Shown: positions 48,038 through 57,508 of the stretch, piece by piece
Layout of the letters: every line of letters starts with the position of its first letter
Numbering within the stretch: position 1 is the stretch's first letter
Source of the DNA: Betaproteobacteria bacterium
Lineage (GTDB): Bacteria > Pseudomonadota > Gammaproteobacteria > Burkholderiales > Casimicrobiaceae
Direction: 5' to 3'
Length of the DNA: 64,000 nucleotides
Assembly (NCBI GenBank): GCA_016861105.1
Contig: BOKS01000001.1
Span: forward strand, 186,001 to 250,000
The notes under the pieces: model-generated
Database searches by the model: none
Told to the model about the DNA's origin: nothing
What the model saw: the letters and a program-made list of their open reading frames with translations, nothing else
Made by a program: the position numbers and the translations under genes

Positions 48038-48097
48038 GCCATCCGCCGTGCCGCCGGGGGGCACCGTCTCCCGGCCGGCGGCGCGCGATGACGGCGC

Positions 48098-49522
48098 ATG
48101 AACGCCCCCGACAAGGTGATCCCGATCCAGCCCGCCGGGGACGACGGGACCGTCTCGCTCTACGAGGTCCGCCGCAGGATCCACCCGCGCGCGGTGACCG
48201 GCTGGTTCGCGGCGTGGCGCTGGGGGCTGGTGGCGCTGACGCAGGTCGTGTTCTACGGGCTGCCGTGGCTGGAGTGGAGCGGGCGCCAGGCGGTGCTGTT
48301 CGACCTCGGCGCGCGCAAGTTCTACATCGGCGGCCTCGTGTTCTGGCCGCAGGACGTCATCTACCTCACCGTCCTGCTGCTCGTCGCCGCGTACTCGCTG
48401 TTCCTGTTCACGGCGGTCGCCGGCCGCCTGTGGTGCGGCTACGCCTGCCCGCAGACCGTGTACACCGAGATGTTCATGTGGGTCGAACGCCGGATCGAGG
48501 GCGACCGCGTGGCGCGCATCCGGCTCGACGCCGCGCCGATGGGCGCCGCCAAGGTCGCCAAGAAGGCCGCGAAGCACGGGATCTGGATCGCGCTGGCGCT
48601 GTGGACCGGCTTCACCTTCGTCGGCTACTTCACGCCGATCCGCGAACTGGTCCCCGCCATCCCGTTCGGCCTGGGCGGCTGGTCGGCGTTCTGGATCCTG
48701 TTCTACGGCTTCGCGACCTACGGCAACGCGGGCTGGATGCGCGAGCAGGTGTGCAAGTACATGTGCCCGTACGCGCGCTTCCAGTCGGCGATGTTCGACC
48801 CGGACACGCTGATCATCGCCTACGACCGCGAACGCGGCGAGCCGCGCGGCGCCGGCAGCAGGAGCCAGGACCGCAAGGCCAAGGGGCTCGGCGACTGCGT
48901 CGACTGCGGGCTGTGCGTGCAGGTCTGCCCGACCGGCATCGACATCCGCAACGGGCTGCAGTACGAGTGCATCGGCTGCGCCGCGTGCATCGACGCGTGC
49001 AACTACGTGATGGACAAGGTCGGGCTGCCGCGCGGGCTGATCCGCTATTCGACCGAGCAGGCGCTCGAGAAGCACTATGCGGCGGCAACGATCTGGAAGC
49101 GCGTGTTCAGGCCGCGCGTGCTGGTCTACGGATCGATCCTGGCCGCGGTCACGGCGGGGCTGGTCGTCGCGCTGGTGTTGCGCGTGCCGCTGAAGGTCGA
49201 CGTGATCCGCGATCGCGGATCGCTCGCTCGCGAAGTCGAGACCGGATGGATCGAAAACGCCTATCGGCTGCAGGTCATGAACACGAGCGAACGCGTCCGG
49301 GTCTATGCCGTGCGCGCCGAAGGGCTGCCCGGTCTGACGGTGGCGTCGCAGACTTCGTTCGAGGTGCCCGCGGCGACCACGACCTCGGTGCCGCTACGCC
49401 TGCAGGCGCCGCCGGCGGAGGTCGCCCCCGGTTCGCACCGCGTCTACATCGAGATCACCGCGCAGGATGACGCGTCGATCCATGTGCGCGAAAAGACCAC
49501 CTTCCTCGGGCTGCGGCGATAG
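48098..49522 (+). CDS. ccoG: cbb3 oxidase assembly ferredoxin CcoG
   Basis: A 474-residue membrane protein of the FixG/CcoG family, which reduces copper for oxidase assembly. It has membrane segments and CGYACPQTVYTEMFMWVER, two 4Fe-4S clusters (CVDCGLCVQVCPTGIDIR and CIGCAACIDACN), and a C-terminal immunoglobulin-like periplasmic domain. The codon pattern changes inside the gene: after about 49,200, GAA and AAA codons and other less GC-rich choices become more frequent (see findings). The frame is intact. Confidence 0.94.
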   Translation: MNAPDKVIPIQPAGDDGTVSLYEVRRRIHPRAVTGWFAAWRWGLVALTQVVFYGLPWLEWSGRQAVLFDLGARKFYIGGLVFWPQDVIYLTVLLLVAAYSLFLFTAVAGRLWCGYACPQTVYTEMFMWVERRIEGDRVARIRLDAAPMGAAKVAKKAAKHGIWIALALWTGFTFVGYFTPIRELVPAIPFGLGGWSAFWILFYGFATYGNAGWMREQVCKYMCPYARFQSAMFDPDTLIIAYDRERGEPRGAGSRSQDRKAKGLGDCVDCGLCVQVCPTGIDIRNGLQYECIGCAACIDACNYVMDKVGLPRGLIRYSTEQALEKHYAAATIWKRVFRPRVLVYGSILAAVTAGLVVALVLRVPLKVDVIRDRGSLAREVETGWIENAYRLQVMNTSERVRVYAVRAEGLPGLTVASQTSFEVPAATTTSVPLRLQAPPAEVAPGSHRVYIEITAQDDASIHVREKTTFLGLRR

Positions 49523-49523
49523 G

Positions 49524-50069
49524 ATGACCGGCGCGATGGCAAAACCGTGGTATCGCGAACCCTGGCCGTGGTTCCTGATGGCGCTGCCGGCGGCCGCCGT
49601 GGTCGGCGGCATCGTCACCGCGGTGATCGCCTTTCGCGGCGCCGACGGCGTGGTCGCGGCCGACTACTACAAGCGCGGGCTCGCGATCAACGAGGAACTG
49701 TCGCGCAGCAGACTGGCTGCCGCGCTCGGCATCGAAGCCGAACTGCGCGTCGGCGGCATCGAGCCGGGCGACTTCGTCGCCGTCCGGCTGATCGCCGCCC
49801 AGGCGCTGCCGCCGGAGGCGGCGCTGCGCGTCCGCCTCGTTCATCCGGGACGCAGCCGCGCCGACCGCAGCGCGGTGCTGGCGCGCGTCGGCACTGCCGA
49901 CGCCGGACGCAGCGTGGAGTACGTGGGCAGCTGGGGCGAGGCTGCACCGGTGGCGCAGCAGCCGGCGTGGCGAGTCGTCGTCGAAACCGCGCAGTGGCGG
50001 ATCGACGGCGACGCCATGATGGAGAACGGACGGCTCGCGAGAGTCTTCCGGCTCGCGGCGAAGCATTGA
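49524..50069 (+). CDS. ccoH: FixH/CcoH family protein
   Basis: A 181-residue protein with one N-terminal membrane segment (PWFLMALPAAAVVGGIVTAV in outline) followed by the FixH motif AADYYKRGLAINEELSR and a periplasmic domain. It helps assemble cbb3 oxidase. The start is at the ATG 2 bases after the ccoG stop. Confidence 0.88.
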   Translation: MTGAMAKPWYREPWPWFLMALPAAAVVGGIVTAVIAFRGADGVVAADYYKRGLAINEELSRSRLAAALGIEAELRVGGIEPGDFVAVRLIAAQALPPEAALRVRLVHPGRSRADRSAVLARVGTADAGRSVEYVGSWGEAAPVAQQPAWRVVVETAQWRIDGDAMMENGRLARVFRLAAKH

Positions 50070-50106
50070 GGGTCGGGCGCGGCCGGGCGAAAGAAGGGAG
50101 GCAGCG

Positions 50107-50442
50107 ATGGCGCAGAACTTGGGACAACGGGTGCTGTGGGTGCTCTGGCCCGCGTTTCTCGTCGCGGCGGTTGCCGAGCTGATCTTTTTCGCGCTGTTCG
50201 ATCCGGTCGACCTCAACCTGTTCGGCGTGCCGCTCGACGTCGAGCGCATGCCCGTCTACACGATCGGGTTCTTCTTCTTCTGGGCGATGACCTCGGCGGC
50301 GAGCGCGCTGACGGTGTTTCTGGCGCGTTCACCGTTCGAAGTGAACCGCTGTCCGATCGACGCGGCCGACCGCCCGCCTGGATGCCCGAAGCGCGCGACG
50401 GGCGAAGAAGCCGACTGCGCCTGCGAGCCGGCCGGACGCTAG
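50107..50442 (+). CDS. Small membrane protein of the cco block
   Basis: A 111-residue protein with two membrane segments (VLWVLWPAFLVAAVAELIFF and YTIGFFFFWAMTSAASALTV) and a short cysteine-containing tail (CPIDAAD, GCPKR, CACE). Its position after ccoH and before fnr suggests it belongs to the cco operon. I do not recognise a family. The cysteines may bind metal, but this is only a guess. Confidence 0.7.
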   Translation: MAQNLGQRVLWVLWPAFLVAAVAELIFFALFDPVDLNLFGVPLDVERMPVYTIGFFFFWAMTSAASALTVFLARSPFEVNRCPIDAADRPPGCPKRATGEEADCACEPAGR

Positions 50443-50446
50443 CGCT

Positions 50447-51190
50447 TCAGCGTTCGCAGGCCGGCGCCTGCCCGGAGACGATCGCGCGCAGCCCGTCCGG
50501 ATTGACGATGCGGACGTGCTTCTGATTGACCTCGATGAGGCCGTCCTGCGCGAAGCGCGACAGCACGCGGCTGACGGTTTCGAGCTTCAGCCCGAGGAAG
50601 CTGCCGATCTCCGCGCGCGTCATCCGCAGCACGAACTCGGTACGCGAGTAGCCGCGCGCCTCGAAGCGTTGCGACAGGTTCAGCAGAAAGGCGGCGAGCC
50701 GCTCTTCGGCGTGCATGCTGCCCAGCAGCAGCATGACGCCGTGCTCGCGCACGATCTCGCGGCTCATCACCTTGTGAAAGTGATTGCGCAGCATCGGCAC
50801 CGCGGCGGCGACTTCCTCAAGCCGCTCGTACGGGATCACGCAGACCTCGGTGTCCTCGAGCGCGACCGTGTCGCACGAATGCGTTTCGCTGCTGATGCCG
50901 TCGAGGCCGACCAGTTCGCCGGCCATGTGAAAGCCCGTGACCTGCTCGCGGCCGTCCGAGGACATCACCGTGCTCTTCAGGAAGCCGAGCCGCACCGCGT
51001 ACAGCGACTCGAAGCGGTCACCCGCGCGGAACAGGCTTTCGCCGCGTTTGACGCGCTTGCGCGTCGCGACGAGTTCTTCGAGCTTTTCGATGTCGGCGAG
51101 CGACAGTCCGACCGGAAGGCACAGTTCGCGCAGGTTGCAGTTCGAACACGCGACCTTCAGGTGCGAGATGGAAAAACTGGGCGCGTTCAT
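50447..51190 (-). CDS. fnr: FNR/ANR-type oxygen-sensing transcription regulator
   Basis: A 247-residue CRP/FNR regulator. Four cysteines that hold the oxygen-sensitive 4Fe-4S cluster can be placed: Cys15, Cys18 and Cys24 in CSNCNLRELC, and Cys117 in TEVCVIPYERL; the spacing equals that of E. coli FNR (93 residues between the third and fourth). The cNMP-like domain and the helix-turn-helix (MTRAEIGSFLGLKLETVSRVL) follow. I chose the ATG at 51190. It is encoded between the cco genes and hemN, both expected targets. Confidence 0.93.
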   Translation of the reverse strand: MNAPSFSISHLKVACSNCNLRELCLPVGLSLADIEKLEELVATRKRVKRGESLFRAGDRFESLYAVRLGFLKSTVMSSDGREQVTGFHMAGELVGLDGISSETHSCDTVALEDTEVCVIPYERLEEVAAAVPMLRNHFHKVMSREIVREHGVMLLLGSMHAEERLAAFLLNLSQRFEARGYSRTEFVLRMTRAEIGSFLGLKLETVSRVLSRFAQDGLIEVNQKHVRIVNPDGLRAIVSGQAPACER

Positions 51191-51322
51191 CGACGCTTCT
51201 CCGGGCGCGGAAAAAGTTCTGTCGTCCTCTCGTACGCTGCCGCTCGCGTTCCTCTTGACGAGCATCGTGGTCATTCCCGCGGGCATGGGCAGCGCATGAT
51301 TCGGCGGACCGCTGGCACGAGG

Positions 51323-51336
51323 TTGACGTTCATCAA
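51323..51336. promoter_or_regulatory. FNR-box-like site between fnr and hemN
   Basis: TTGACGTTCATCAA matches the FNR consensus with one mismatch. It lies 100 bases before hemN and 133 bases from the fnr start. A weaker half-match (TTGACGAGCATCGT) is at 51255-51268. The sites suggest control of hemN and possibly self-control of fnr. Confidence 0.6.
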
Positions 51337-51435
51337 GGCTGCGCCGGAGGGCATCCGAATAATACACGGGACCCGTTACATGCGGCCGCAACCGCGCGCG
51401 CCGCGTGTCTGCACCCACCCTGAGGGGAAAACCCC

Positions 51436-52836
51436 ATGTTGATGTCGACGCGCAACCAGGTCGCGTTGCCCGATCCGGAGCTGCTGCGCCGGTTCGATGT
51501 GCCCGGACCGCGCTACACGTCTTACCCGACCGCGGATCGTTTCGTCGAGGCGTTCGACGCGCAGGCTTTCGCGAACTGGCTCGGCAAACGCGGCGAGGCC
51601 GTCGGCCCGACGCCGCTGTCGCTGTACGTCCACCTGCCCTTCTGCAACACGGTCTGCTACTACTGCGCCTGCAACAAGGTCATCACGCGCGATCACGGCA
51701 AGACCGTCGAATACCTCGCCGCGCTCGAGCGTGAAGCCGACCTCGTCTGCGCGCTGCTGACCGGCGAACGCCGGATCGAGCAGCTTCATTTCGGCGGCGG
51801 CACGCCGACCTTCCTGTCGAACGACGAGCTGCGCGCATTGATGGCGATGCTGACGCAGCGCTTCCCGCTGGCGGCGAAAGGGGAGTTCAGCATCGAGGTC
51901 GATCCGCGCTCCACGCCGCCCGACAAGGTGCGCGTGTTGGGCGAACTCGGCTTCAACCGCATGTCGGTCGGCGTGCAGGACTTCGAAACGACCGTGCAGC
52001 GCGCGGTCAACCGCCTGCAGAGCTTCGAGATGACGCGGGCGACGATCGACGCGGCGCGCGCGGCGGGCTTCAAGTCGGTGAACCTCGACCTGATCTACGG
52101 CCTGCCGAAGCAGACGCGCGAAACCTTCGCGCGCACGCTCGACAAGGTGCTCGCGATCAGCCCCGAGCGCATCGCGCTGTACCACTACGCGCACCTGCCC
52201 GAGCGCTTCAAGCCGCAGCGGCGCATCAATCCCGCCGAGCTGCCTTCGTCGCAGGAAAAGATGGGCATCATGCTCGATGCGATCCAGCGCCTGACCGACG
52301 CCGGCTACCAGTACATCGGCATGGACCACTTCGCCAAGAGCGACGACGACCTGGCGCGCGCACAGAACCAGGGCCGGCTGCACCGCAACTTCCAGGGCTA
52401 CAGCACGCGCCCCGACTGCGATCTGATCGGGCTGGGCGTGTCCGCGATCAGCAAGATCGGGCCGACCTATTCGCAGAACGTGCGCGAGCTCGAGGAGTAC
52501 TACGACCGCATCAACAACGGCCTGCTGCCGACCGCGCGCGGCATCCTGCTCGACCGCGACGACCTGCTGCGGCGCGCCGTGATCATGTCCCTGATGTGCC
52601 ATTTCGTCGTTTCCAAGGAGGCGATCGAAACGGCGCACCTGATCAGGTTCGACGAGTACTTCAAGCGCGAACTGACGACGCTGAAGCAGTTCGTCGACGA
52701 AGGGCTGGTCGAGCTGTCCGCCGACTGGATCAGCGTTACGCCGAAGGGCAAGCTGCTGATCCGCGCGATCGCGATGTGCTTCGACCGCTATCTGCAGCAC
52801 GACGAGCGCGTGCGGCGGTACTCGAAGATCGTCTGA
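51436..52836 (+). CDS. hemN: Oxygen-independent coproporphyrinogen III oxidase
   Basis: A 466-residue radical SAM enzyme that makes protoporphyrinogen IX under low oxygen. The iron-sulphur motif CNTVCYYC (C70, C74, C77) is followed by the N-terminal GPRYTSYPTADRF family marker upstream and LHFGGGTPTFL downstream. It is of the full-length HemN kind. An FNR-box-like site lies upstream, in line with its need under micro-aerobic growth together with cbb3 oxidase. Confidence 0.94.
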   Translation: MLMSTRNQVALPDPELLRRFDVPGPRYTSYPTADRFVEAFDAQAFANWLGKRGEAVGPTPLSLYVHLPFCNTVCYYCACNKVITRDHGKTVEYLAALEREADLVCALLTGERRIEQLHFGGGTPTFLSNDELRALMAMLTQRFPLAAKGEFSIEVDPRSTPPDKVRVLGELGFNRMSVGVQDFETTVQRAVNRLQSFEMTRATIDAARAAGFKSVNLDLIYGLPKQTRETFARTLDKVLAISPERIALYHYAHLPERFKPQRRINPAELPSSQEKMGIMLDAIQRLTDAGYQYIGMDHFAKSDDDLARAQNQGRLHRNFQGYSTRPDCDLIGLGVSAISKIGPTYSQNVRELEEYYDRINNGLLPTARGILLDRDDLLRRAVIMSLMCHFVVSKEAIETAHLIRFDEYFKRELTTLKQFVDEGLVELSADWISVTPKGKLLIRAIAMCFDRYLQHDERVRRYSKIV

Positions 52837-52929
52837 GCTGGACGCGGGGAGCCGGCTCCGGTTCGCCTCGTTCGAGCGTACGCTTACGCGAAGCTCAACT
52901 CGCCGGGCCGGCGCTGCGGCCCAGTCGGC

Positions 52930-53676
52930 ATGCTCGACCTACTGACCACCCAGGCGCTCGCGGCGTTTGCGCTGGCCGCGCTCGGCGGGCTGCATTGCGC
53001 GGGCATGTGCGGCGGCTTCATCGGCGCGCTGCAGATGAACCGCCCGCGCGGCGTTCCGGCCGCGCGGCTCGCGGCGGGCTATCACGCCGGACGCATCGCG
53101 AGCTACTCGGCGGCCGGGGCGCTCGCCGGCGCGCTCGGCGGTGCGATGTTCGCCGCCGACGTATTGCCGGTACAGGTCGCGCTGCTCGTCGTCGGCAGCA
53201 TCATGCTGCTCGCGATCGGCGCGTCGATGTTCGGGCGCGGCGCGTGGCTCAAACGCATCGAGCCGGCGGGTGCATGGGTGTGGCGCTTCGTCGCTCCGCT
53301 CGCGCGCAAGGTCTATCCGCCGCGTTCGGGGCGGCAGGCACTGGTCGCCGGACTCGCGTGGGGCTGGATTCCCTGCGGAATGGTCTACGCGGCGTTGCCG
53401 CTGGCGCTGGTGGCGGGAGGACCCCGGCAGGGCGCGCTGGTGATGCTCGCCTTCGGGCTCGGCACGCTGCCGAACCTCGCGCTCGTCGACTTTGCCGCGA
53501 GCCGTGTCAGCGGCGGCGATTCGAGTGGCGCGCTCGCTCACGCACGCGCGTGGCTCAAGCCGATGGCGGGCGCGCTGATCGTTGTGTTCGGGCTATCGGG
53601 GCTGGCGCACGCGGCGCGCGTCGCCGGCGCAGATCATCCGGCGATCGCCGCGTTCGCGAGCATCTGTCACCGCTGA
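52930..53676 (+). CDS. TauE/SafE-like membrane protein of the cbb3 block
   Basis: A 248-residue membrane protein with a short motif LHCAGMCGGF at residues 21-30 and a second cysteine motif GWIPCGMVYAALP. This is the DsbD-like sulfite-exporter (TauE/SafE) pattern often found beside ccoI/ccoG genes. About six membrane segments are visible. The two cysteine motifs might carry reducing power or copper across the membrane. It lies 93 bases after hemN. Confidence 0.8.
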   Translation: MLDLLTTQALAAFALAALGGLHCAGMCGGFIGALQMNRPRGVPAARLAAGYHAGRIASYSAAGALAGALGGAMFAADVLPVQVALLVVGSIMLLAIGASMFGRGAWLKRIEPAGAWVWRFVAPLARKVYPPRSGRQALVAGLAWGWIPCGMVYAALPLALVAGGPRQGALVMLAFGLGTLPNLALVDFAASRVSGGDSSGALAHARAWLKPMAGALIVVFGLSGLAHAARVAGADHPAIAAFASICHR

Positions 53677-53692
53677 GCGCAGGCGCGGCTTC

Positions 53693-54634
53693 TCAGGTCC
53701 ACGCCGCGAGCAGCGTGCCGACGGTCAGCAGCGCGCCGAACAGCGCTTCGAGCATCACCGTGCGCAGCATCAGCCCGTTGAACGCGAGTCCCGGTGGCGT
53801 GGCCGGCAGCGCCCGCACGAGCACCGCCGCCGAAGGCAGCGCGAGCAACGGCAGCCACAGCCAGGCGCTGCCCGTCATCCACACGAGGAAAGGCACGGTC
53901 GCGAAAGGCCACAGCGTCAGCACCGCGAACAGCGCACCGGATGCGCGCGTTCCCGCCAGCACCGCGAAGGTGCGACGGCCGGTGGCCGCATCGTGCGCGA
54001 TGTCGCGGTGGTTGTTGACGACCAGCACCGCGGCGGCGAGCGATCCGATCGCCGCACCGGCCAGCCACATCGGCGCGGTGACCGTCCCGATCTGCACGTA
54101 ACCGCTGCCCGCGACCGCGACCAGGCCGAAGAAGACGAACACGGTCAGCTCGCCGAAAGGCGTATACGCGATCGGCCGCGGGCCGCCCATGTAGCCGAGC
54201 GCGGCGAGCACCGACGCCACGCCCATCGCGAGCGCAGGCAGTCCCCAGCGCGCGACCATCGGCAGGCCGATCAGCACGACCAGCGCAACCGCCAGTGCGA
54301 TCGCGATGCGAACCTCGCGCGGCGTGAGCCACCCGTTCGACGTCGCACGCGGAAAGCCGACGCGGCGAGTGGAATCGGCGCCGCGCGCGCTGTAACCGAC
54401 ATCGTTCTGCAGGTTGGCGATGATCTGCAGCAGCACCGAGCCGGCGAGCGCAAGCGTGGCGAACAGCACGTCGACCGCACCACTCTGCAGAAACGCGAAG
54501 CTCGTGCCGACGAACACCGGCACCGTCGCGATCCACCAGGTGCGCGGCCGCGAGGCGATGCGCCACGCGTCGAGCGATCCGGGGCGGATCGCGGCGATCG
54601 GGGCGGGAGCAGGAGCAGGAGAGTCCAAGGGCAA
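53693..54634 (-). CDS. UbiA-family prenyltransferase, MenA-like
   Basis: A membrane prenyltransferase of about 313 residues. The first aspartate-rich region reads NLQNDVGYSARGADSTRR, as in MenA, and the second has VVNNHRDIAHDAATGRR. Eight to nine membrane segments can be drawn. MenA joins a prenyl chain to 1,4-dihydroxy-2-naphthoate to make menaquinone. The frame has no ATG or GTG at a sensible start; I favour a TTG at 54634, four bases after AAGGAG, or the TTG at 54628. No other men gene is in the window, so the quinone substrate is not certain. Confidence 0.82.
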   Translation of the reverse strand: MPLDSPAPAPAPIAAIRPGSLDAWRIASRPRTWWIATVPVFVGTSFAFLQSGAVDVLFATLALAGSVLLQIIANLQNDVGYSARGADSTRRVGFPRATSNGWLTPREVRIAIALAVALVVLIGLPMVARWGLPALAMGVASVLAALGYMGGPRPIAYTPFGELTVFVFFGLVAVAGSGYVQIGTVTAPMWLAGAAIGSLAAAVLVVNNHRDIAHDAATGRRTFAVLAGTRASGALFAVLTLWPFATVPFLVWMTGSAWLWLPLLALPSAAVLVRALPATPPGLAFNGLMLRTVMLEALFGALLTVGTLLAAWT

Positions 54635-54762
54635 CGGGCTCCTTCGCAGGCGGCGCGCAGTGTAACGCCGCAAGTGGCACGGCAAGTCTGGTCGAGCGCG
54701 CGCAGCAGCCGTTTGCGCCTCGTCAAGGCGGGTAGCCGCGCGGCGCGACGCAAGCCCCCTGT

Positions 54763-54768
54763 TATGAT
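54763..54768 (+). promoter_or_regulatory. Possible -10 box of alaS
   Basis: TATGAT (5 of 6 consensus bases) lies 66 bases before the alaS start in an otherwise GC-rich stretch. No good -35 box is seen. Confidence 0.35.
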
Positions 54769-54833
54769 CGCCGCGTTCCGAAATTTCCAAGCGTGGCGCG
54801 GGTTTGCGCGCCATCGCGCCGTCTGCTGCCGAC

Positions 54834-57473
54834 ATGAAAAGCGCCGAGATCCGCGACAAGTTCCTGAAGTTCTTCGAGTCCAAGGGGCACACGATCGTGC
54901 GCGCCTCTTCGCTCGTGCCCGCCAACGACCCGACGCTGTTGTTCGTCAACTCGGGCATGGTGCAGTTCAAGGACGTGTTCACCGGCCGCGAGAAGCGTCC
55001 GTACACGCGCGCGGCCACGGCGCAAAAGTCGCTGCGCGCCGGCGGCAAGCACAACGACCTGGAGAACGTGGGCTACACCGCGCGCCACCACACGTTCTTC
55101 GAGATGCTGGGCAACTTCAGCTTCGGCGACTACTTCAAGCGTGACGCGATCAAATACGCGTGGGAGCTGCTGACCGAGGTCTACAGGCTGCCGAAGGAGA
55201 AGCTGTGGACGACGGTCTACATCGACGACGACGAGGCCTACGACATCTGGACGAAAGAGATCGGGGTACCGAAGGAGCGCTGCATCCGCATCGGCGACAA
55301 ACCGGGCCAGCCGAAGTACGTGTCGGACAACTTCTGGCAGATGGCCGACACCGGCCCGTGCGGCCCGTGCAGCGAGATCTTCTACGACCACGGCCCCGAG
55401 GTCGCGGGCGGCCCGCCCGGATCGCCGGATGCGGACGGCGACCGCTACATCGAGATCTGGAATCTCGTGTTCATGCAGTTCGACCGCGACGACAAGGGCG
55501 TGCTCACGCCGCTACCGAAACCCTGCGTCGATACCGGCATGGGGCTCGAGCGGCTGGCGGCGGTGCTGCAGCATGTCCACTCGAACTACGAGATCGACCT
55601 GTTCCAGAACCTGATCAGCGCCGCGGCGCGCGAGACCAAGACGAAGGACCTGTCGAACAACTCGCTGAAGGTGATCGCCGATCACATCCGCGCGTGCTCG
55701 TTCCTGATCGCCGACGGCGTGATCCCCGGCAACGAGGGGCGCGGCTACGTGTTGCGGCGGATCATCCGCCGGGCGCTGCGGCACGGCTACAAGCTCGGCC
55801 AGACGCAGCCGTTCTTCCACCGGATCGTCGCCGACCTGGTCAAGGAGATGGGCGACGCGTACCCCGAGCTGCGCGAGATGCAGACACGCGTCGAAGGCGT
55901 GCTGAAGCAGGAGGAAGAACGCTTCGGCGAGACGCTCGAACACGGCATGAAGATTCTCGAAGGCGCGCTCGGGCGGCTCGGCAGCGGCGACGCCCGCATG
56001 CTCGACGGCGAAACGGTGTTCCTGCTCTACGACACCTACGGCTTTCCGGTCGACCTCACGGCGGACATCTGTCGCGAGCGCGGCATCAGCGTCGACCACG
56101 CCGGCTTCGAGCAGGCGATGGAGCGCCAGCGCGAGCAGGCGCGTGCGGCGGGCAGGTTCAGGATGGCCGCGGGTGTCGAGTACGCGGGCGCGAAGACCCG
56201 GTTCGTCGGCTACGACTATCTGAGCGCCGAAGCAAAGGTGATCGGCCTGTACGTCGACGGCACGCCGGTCAGCGAAGTGCGCGCCGGGCAGAGCGCGATC
56301 GTCGTGCTCGACGCCACGCCGTTCTACGCGGAGTCGGGCGGCCAGGTCGGCGACCGCGGCGAGATCGTCGGCGCCGGCGGCACCTTCGAGGTGCTCGACA
56401 CGCAGAAGATCCAGCCGGACGTCTTCGGCCACCACGGCGTGCTGAAAACCGGCTCGATCGAATTCGGCGAAAAAGTCACCGCCAAGGTCAACGTCACGCT
56501 GCGCACCCGAGCGATGCACAACCATTCGGCCACGCACCTGATGCACGCGGCGCTGCGCCAGGTCCTCGGCCCGCACGTTCAGCAGAAGGGCTCGCTGGTC
56601 GACGCCGAGCGCACGCGCTTCGACTTCTCGCACGACAAGCCGATGACCCCCGAGCAGATCCGCAAGGTCGAGGACATCGTCAATCACGCGATCCGCGCCA
56701 ACGCGCCGGTGGCGGCGAGCGTGATGAAGTTCGACGACGCGATCCGCGCCGGCGCGCTCGCCTTCTTCGGCGACAAGTACGGCGACGAGGTGCGCGTGAT
56801 CACGATGGCCGACGACGGCCAGAAGTTCTCGACCGAGCTGTGCGGCGGCACGCACGTCAAGCGCACCGGCGAGATCGGATTCTTCAAGATCGTCGCCGAG
56901 GGCGGCGTGGCCGCCGGCGTGCGCCGCGTCGAAGCGGTGACCGGCGCGGGCGCGCTCGCCTACGTGCAGTCGCTCGACGCGCAGCTTGCCGAAGTCGCCG
57001 CCGCGCTGAAAGCGCCCGCCGCCGAGGTGACGCAGAAGATCGCGCATCTGCTCGACAGCGTGAGATCGCTCGAGAAGGAGGTCGCGCGGCTGAAGGGCAA
57101 GCTCGCGTCGAGCCAGGGCGACGACCTCGCCGCGCAGGCCGCCGACGTCAAGGGCGTCAAGGTGCTCGCCGCCACGCTCGAAGGCGCGGACGCCAAGGTG
57201 CTGCGCGACACGATCGACCAGCTCAAGAACAAGCTGAAGACCGCGGCGATCGTGCTGGCTGCGGTCGAGGACGGCAAGGTGCAGCTCGCCGCCGGCGTCA
57301 CCGCCGATGCGGTCGCGAAGCTCAAGGCGGGTGAACTCGTCAACTTCGTCGCGCAGCAGGTCGGCGGAAAGGGCGGCGGCCGCGCCGACATGGCGATGGC
57401 CGGCGGCACCGATCCCGCCAAGCTGCCCGGCGCGCTGGCCGGCGTTCGCTCATGGGTGGAACAGCGGCTCTGA
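54834..57473 (+). CDS. alaS: Alanyl-tRNA synthetase
   Basis: An 879-residue synthetase of usual length. The catalytic core starts [18 protein letters not shown]; the editing domain has the zinc-ligand motif [10 protein letters not shown] and CGGTHVKR; the C-terminal oligomerisation domain (from about residue 720) contains coiled-coil and DHHA1-like regions ending [15 protein letters not shown] 29-base duplication straddles its stop codon (57451-57508). Confidence 0.96.
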   Translation: MKSAEIRDKFLKFFESKGHTIVRASSLVPANDPTLLFVNSGMVQFKDVFTGREKRPYTRAATAQKSLRAGGKHNDLENVGYTARHHTFFEMLGNFSFGDYFKRDAIKYAWELLTEVYRLPKEKLWTTVYIDDDEAYDIWTKEIGVPKERCIRIGDKPGQPKYVSDNFWQMADTGPCGPCSEIFYDHGPEVAGGPPGSPDADGDRYIEIWNLVFMQFDRDDKGVLTPLPKPCVDTGMGLERLAAVLQHVHSNYEIDLFQNLISAAARETKTKDLSNNSLKVIADHIRACSFLIADGVIPGNEGRGYVLRRIIRRALRHGYKLGQTQPFFHRIVADLVKEMGDAYPELREMQTRVEGVLKQEEERFGETLEHGMKILEGALGRLGSGDARMLDGETVFLLYDTYGFPVDLTADICRERGISVDHAGFEQAMERQREQARAAGRFRMAAGVEYAGAKTRFVGYDYLSAEAKVIGLYVDGTPVSEVRAGQSAIVVLDATPFYAESGGQVGDRGEIVGAGGTFEVLDTQKIQPDVFGHHGVLKTGSIEFGEKVTAKVNVTLRTRAMHNHSATHLMHAALRQVLGPHVQQKGSLVDAERTRFDFSHDKPMTPEQIRKVEDIVNHAIRANAPVAASVMKFDDAIRAGALAFFGDKYGDEVRVITMADDGQKFSTELCGGTHVKRTGEIGFFKIVAEGGVAAGVRRVEAVTGAGALAYVQSLDAQLAEVAAALKAPAAEVTQKIAHLLDSVRSLEKEVARLKGKLASSQGDDLAAQAADVKGVKVLAATLEGADAKVLRDTIDQLKNKLKTAAIVLAAVEDGKVQLAAGVTADAVAKLKAGELVNFVAQQVGGKGGGRADMAMAGGTDPAKLPGALAGVRSWVEQRL

Positions 57474-57508
57474 GCCACGCATGGGTGGAACAGCGGCTCT
57501 AAGCCACG
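57451..57508 (+). repeat. 29-base tandem duplication across the alaS stop codon
   Basis: Copy 1 is 57451-57479 and copy 2 is 57480-57508; the two differ by one base (TGA in the first, TAA in the second). The first copy holds the last codons and stop of alaS. The second supplies the ATG of the next gene. Confidence 0.95.

Noticed and set aside
53667..54680. An alternative minus-strand frame overlapping the MenA-like gene.
   Set aside because: It is Arg-rich with no membrane pattern, while the chosen frame gives a textbook UbiA-type protein.
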